This document shows positions 54,581-54,634 of a stretch of DNA of 54,634 bases, piece by piece; position 1 is the stretch's first letter, and each line of letters begins with the position of its first letter. Both the position numbers and the translations under genes were made by a program. Origin of the DNA: Clostridia bacterium (GTDB taxonomy: Bacteria; Bacillota; DSM-521; Neomoorellales; Neomoorellaceae). Under the pieces are notes generated by a model, which did not search any database, was not told the origin of the DNA, and saw nothing but the letters and a program-made list of their open reading frames with translations. The DNA is taken from positions 1-54,634 of the forward strand of contig JASKKH010000012.1 in the NCBI GenBank assembly GCA_030154265.1. Direction: 5' to 3'.

Positions 54581-54634
54581 TTTTTGTATAAAAAATATTT
54601 TATTATATATAATTAATTTATTATTGTAGGAAGG

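Overview
The window is a gene-dense, low-GC (by eye high 30s to about 40 percent) chromosome segment from a spore-forming Firmicute of the class Clostridia, most like the Peptococcaceae/Desulfotomaculum-type lineages. The evidence is the Bacillus-like order maf-radC-mreBCD-minCD ... spoIVFA-spoIVFB ... rplU-prp-rpmA-spo0B-obg, but with minE, mrdA and rodA added as in Clostridia. The sporulation genes lonB, spoIVFA/FB and a spo0B-like gene are present, starts are often TTG or GTG behind strong AGGAGG sites, and almost everything lies on the + strand. I see no prophage, CRISPR array, rRNA or intact insertion sequence.

Layout. 1-5000: end of an unidentified gene, a cell-wall amidase, a UPF0316 membrane protein, then murI-rph-rdgB. 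5008-5925: seven tRNA genes (Gly, Arg, His, Gln, Lys, Leu, then a separately promoted Gly). 6060-13567: the protein quality-control block tig-clpP-clpX-lonB-lon. 13617-18326: valS behind an attenuator-like leader, folC, maf. 18368-26597: radC and the shape/division block mreB-mreC-mreD-mrdA, minC (C-terminal domain only)-minD-minE, rodA. 26611-28659: groES-groEL under a CIRCE operator. 28709-30392: spoIVFA-spoIVFB behind a sigma-E-like promoter. 30553-34793: B12-binding radical SAM protein, DUF2344 protein, RNase G. 34790-37859: L21 leader, rplU-prp-rpmA, spo0B-like gene, obg. 37978-44879: proB-proA-nadD, a small RRM protein, yqeK-rsfS-leuS. 45095-47697: two sodium-type transporters, nhaA and DUF1646, each behind a long AT-rich leader. 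47865-50554: comEA, uppP, and a secreted stalk-domain protein with a very acidic tail. 50706-52299: a COG2509 FAD-dependent dehydrogenase whose reading frame is broken at a run of nine G. 52321-53277 on the - strand: folE-folB. 53535-54425: Mrp/ApbC P-loop protein, followed by a 121-bp element with terminal inverted repeats.

How it fits together: most of the window is housekeeping (proteostasis, translation, cell wall, division) interleaved with sporulation control. Three operon starts carry sites resembling sigma-H promoters (amidase, tig, minC) and one resembles a sigma-E promoter (spoIVFA), tying wall, division and mother-cell genes to early sporulation. The nhaA/DUF1646 pair suggests a sodium-rich or alkaline habitat. 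I found no clear multi-gene system that is wholly new. The most unusual points are the MinC lacking its N-terminal domain, the G9 frameshift, several unexplained structured leaders (valS, proB, nhaA, DUF1646, and the region before 49682), the miniature inverted-repeat element, and the uncharacterised radical SAM/DUF2344/RNase G cassette.
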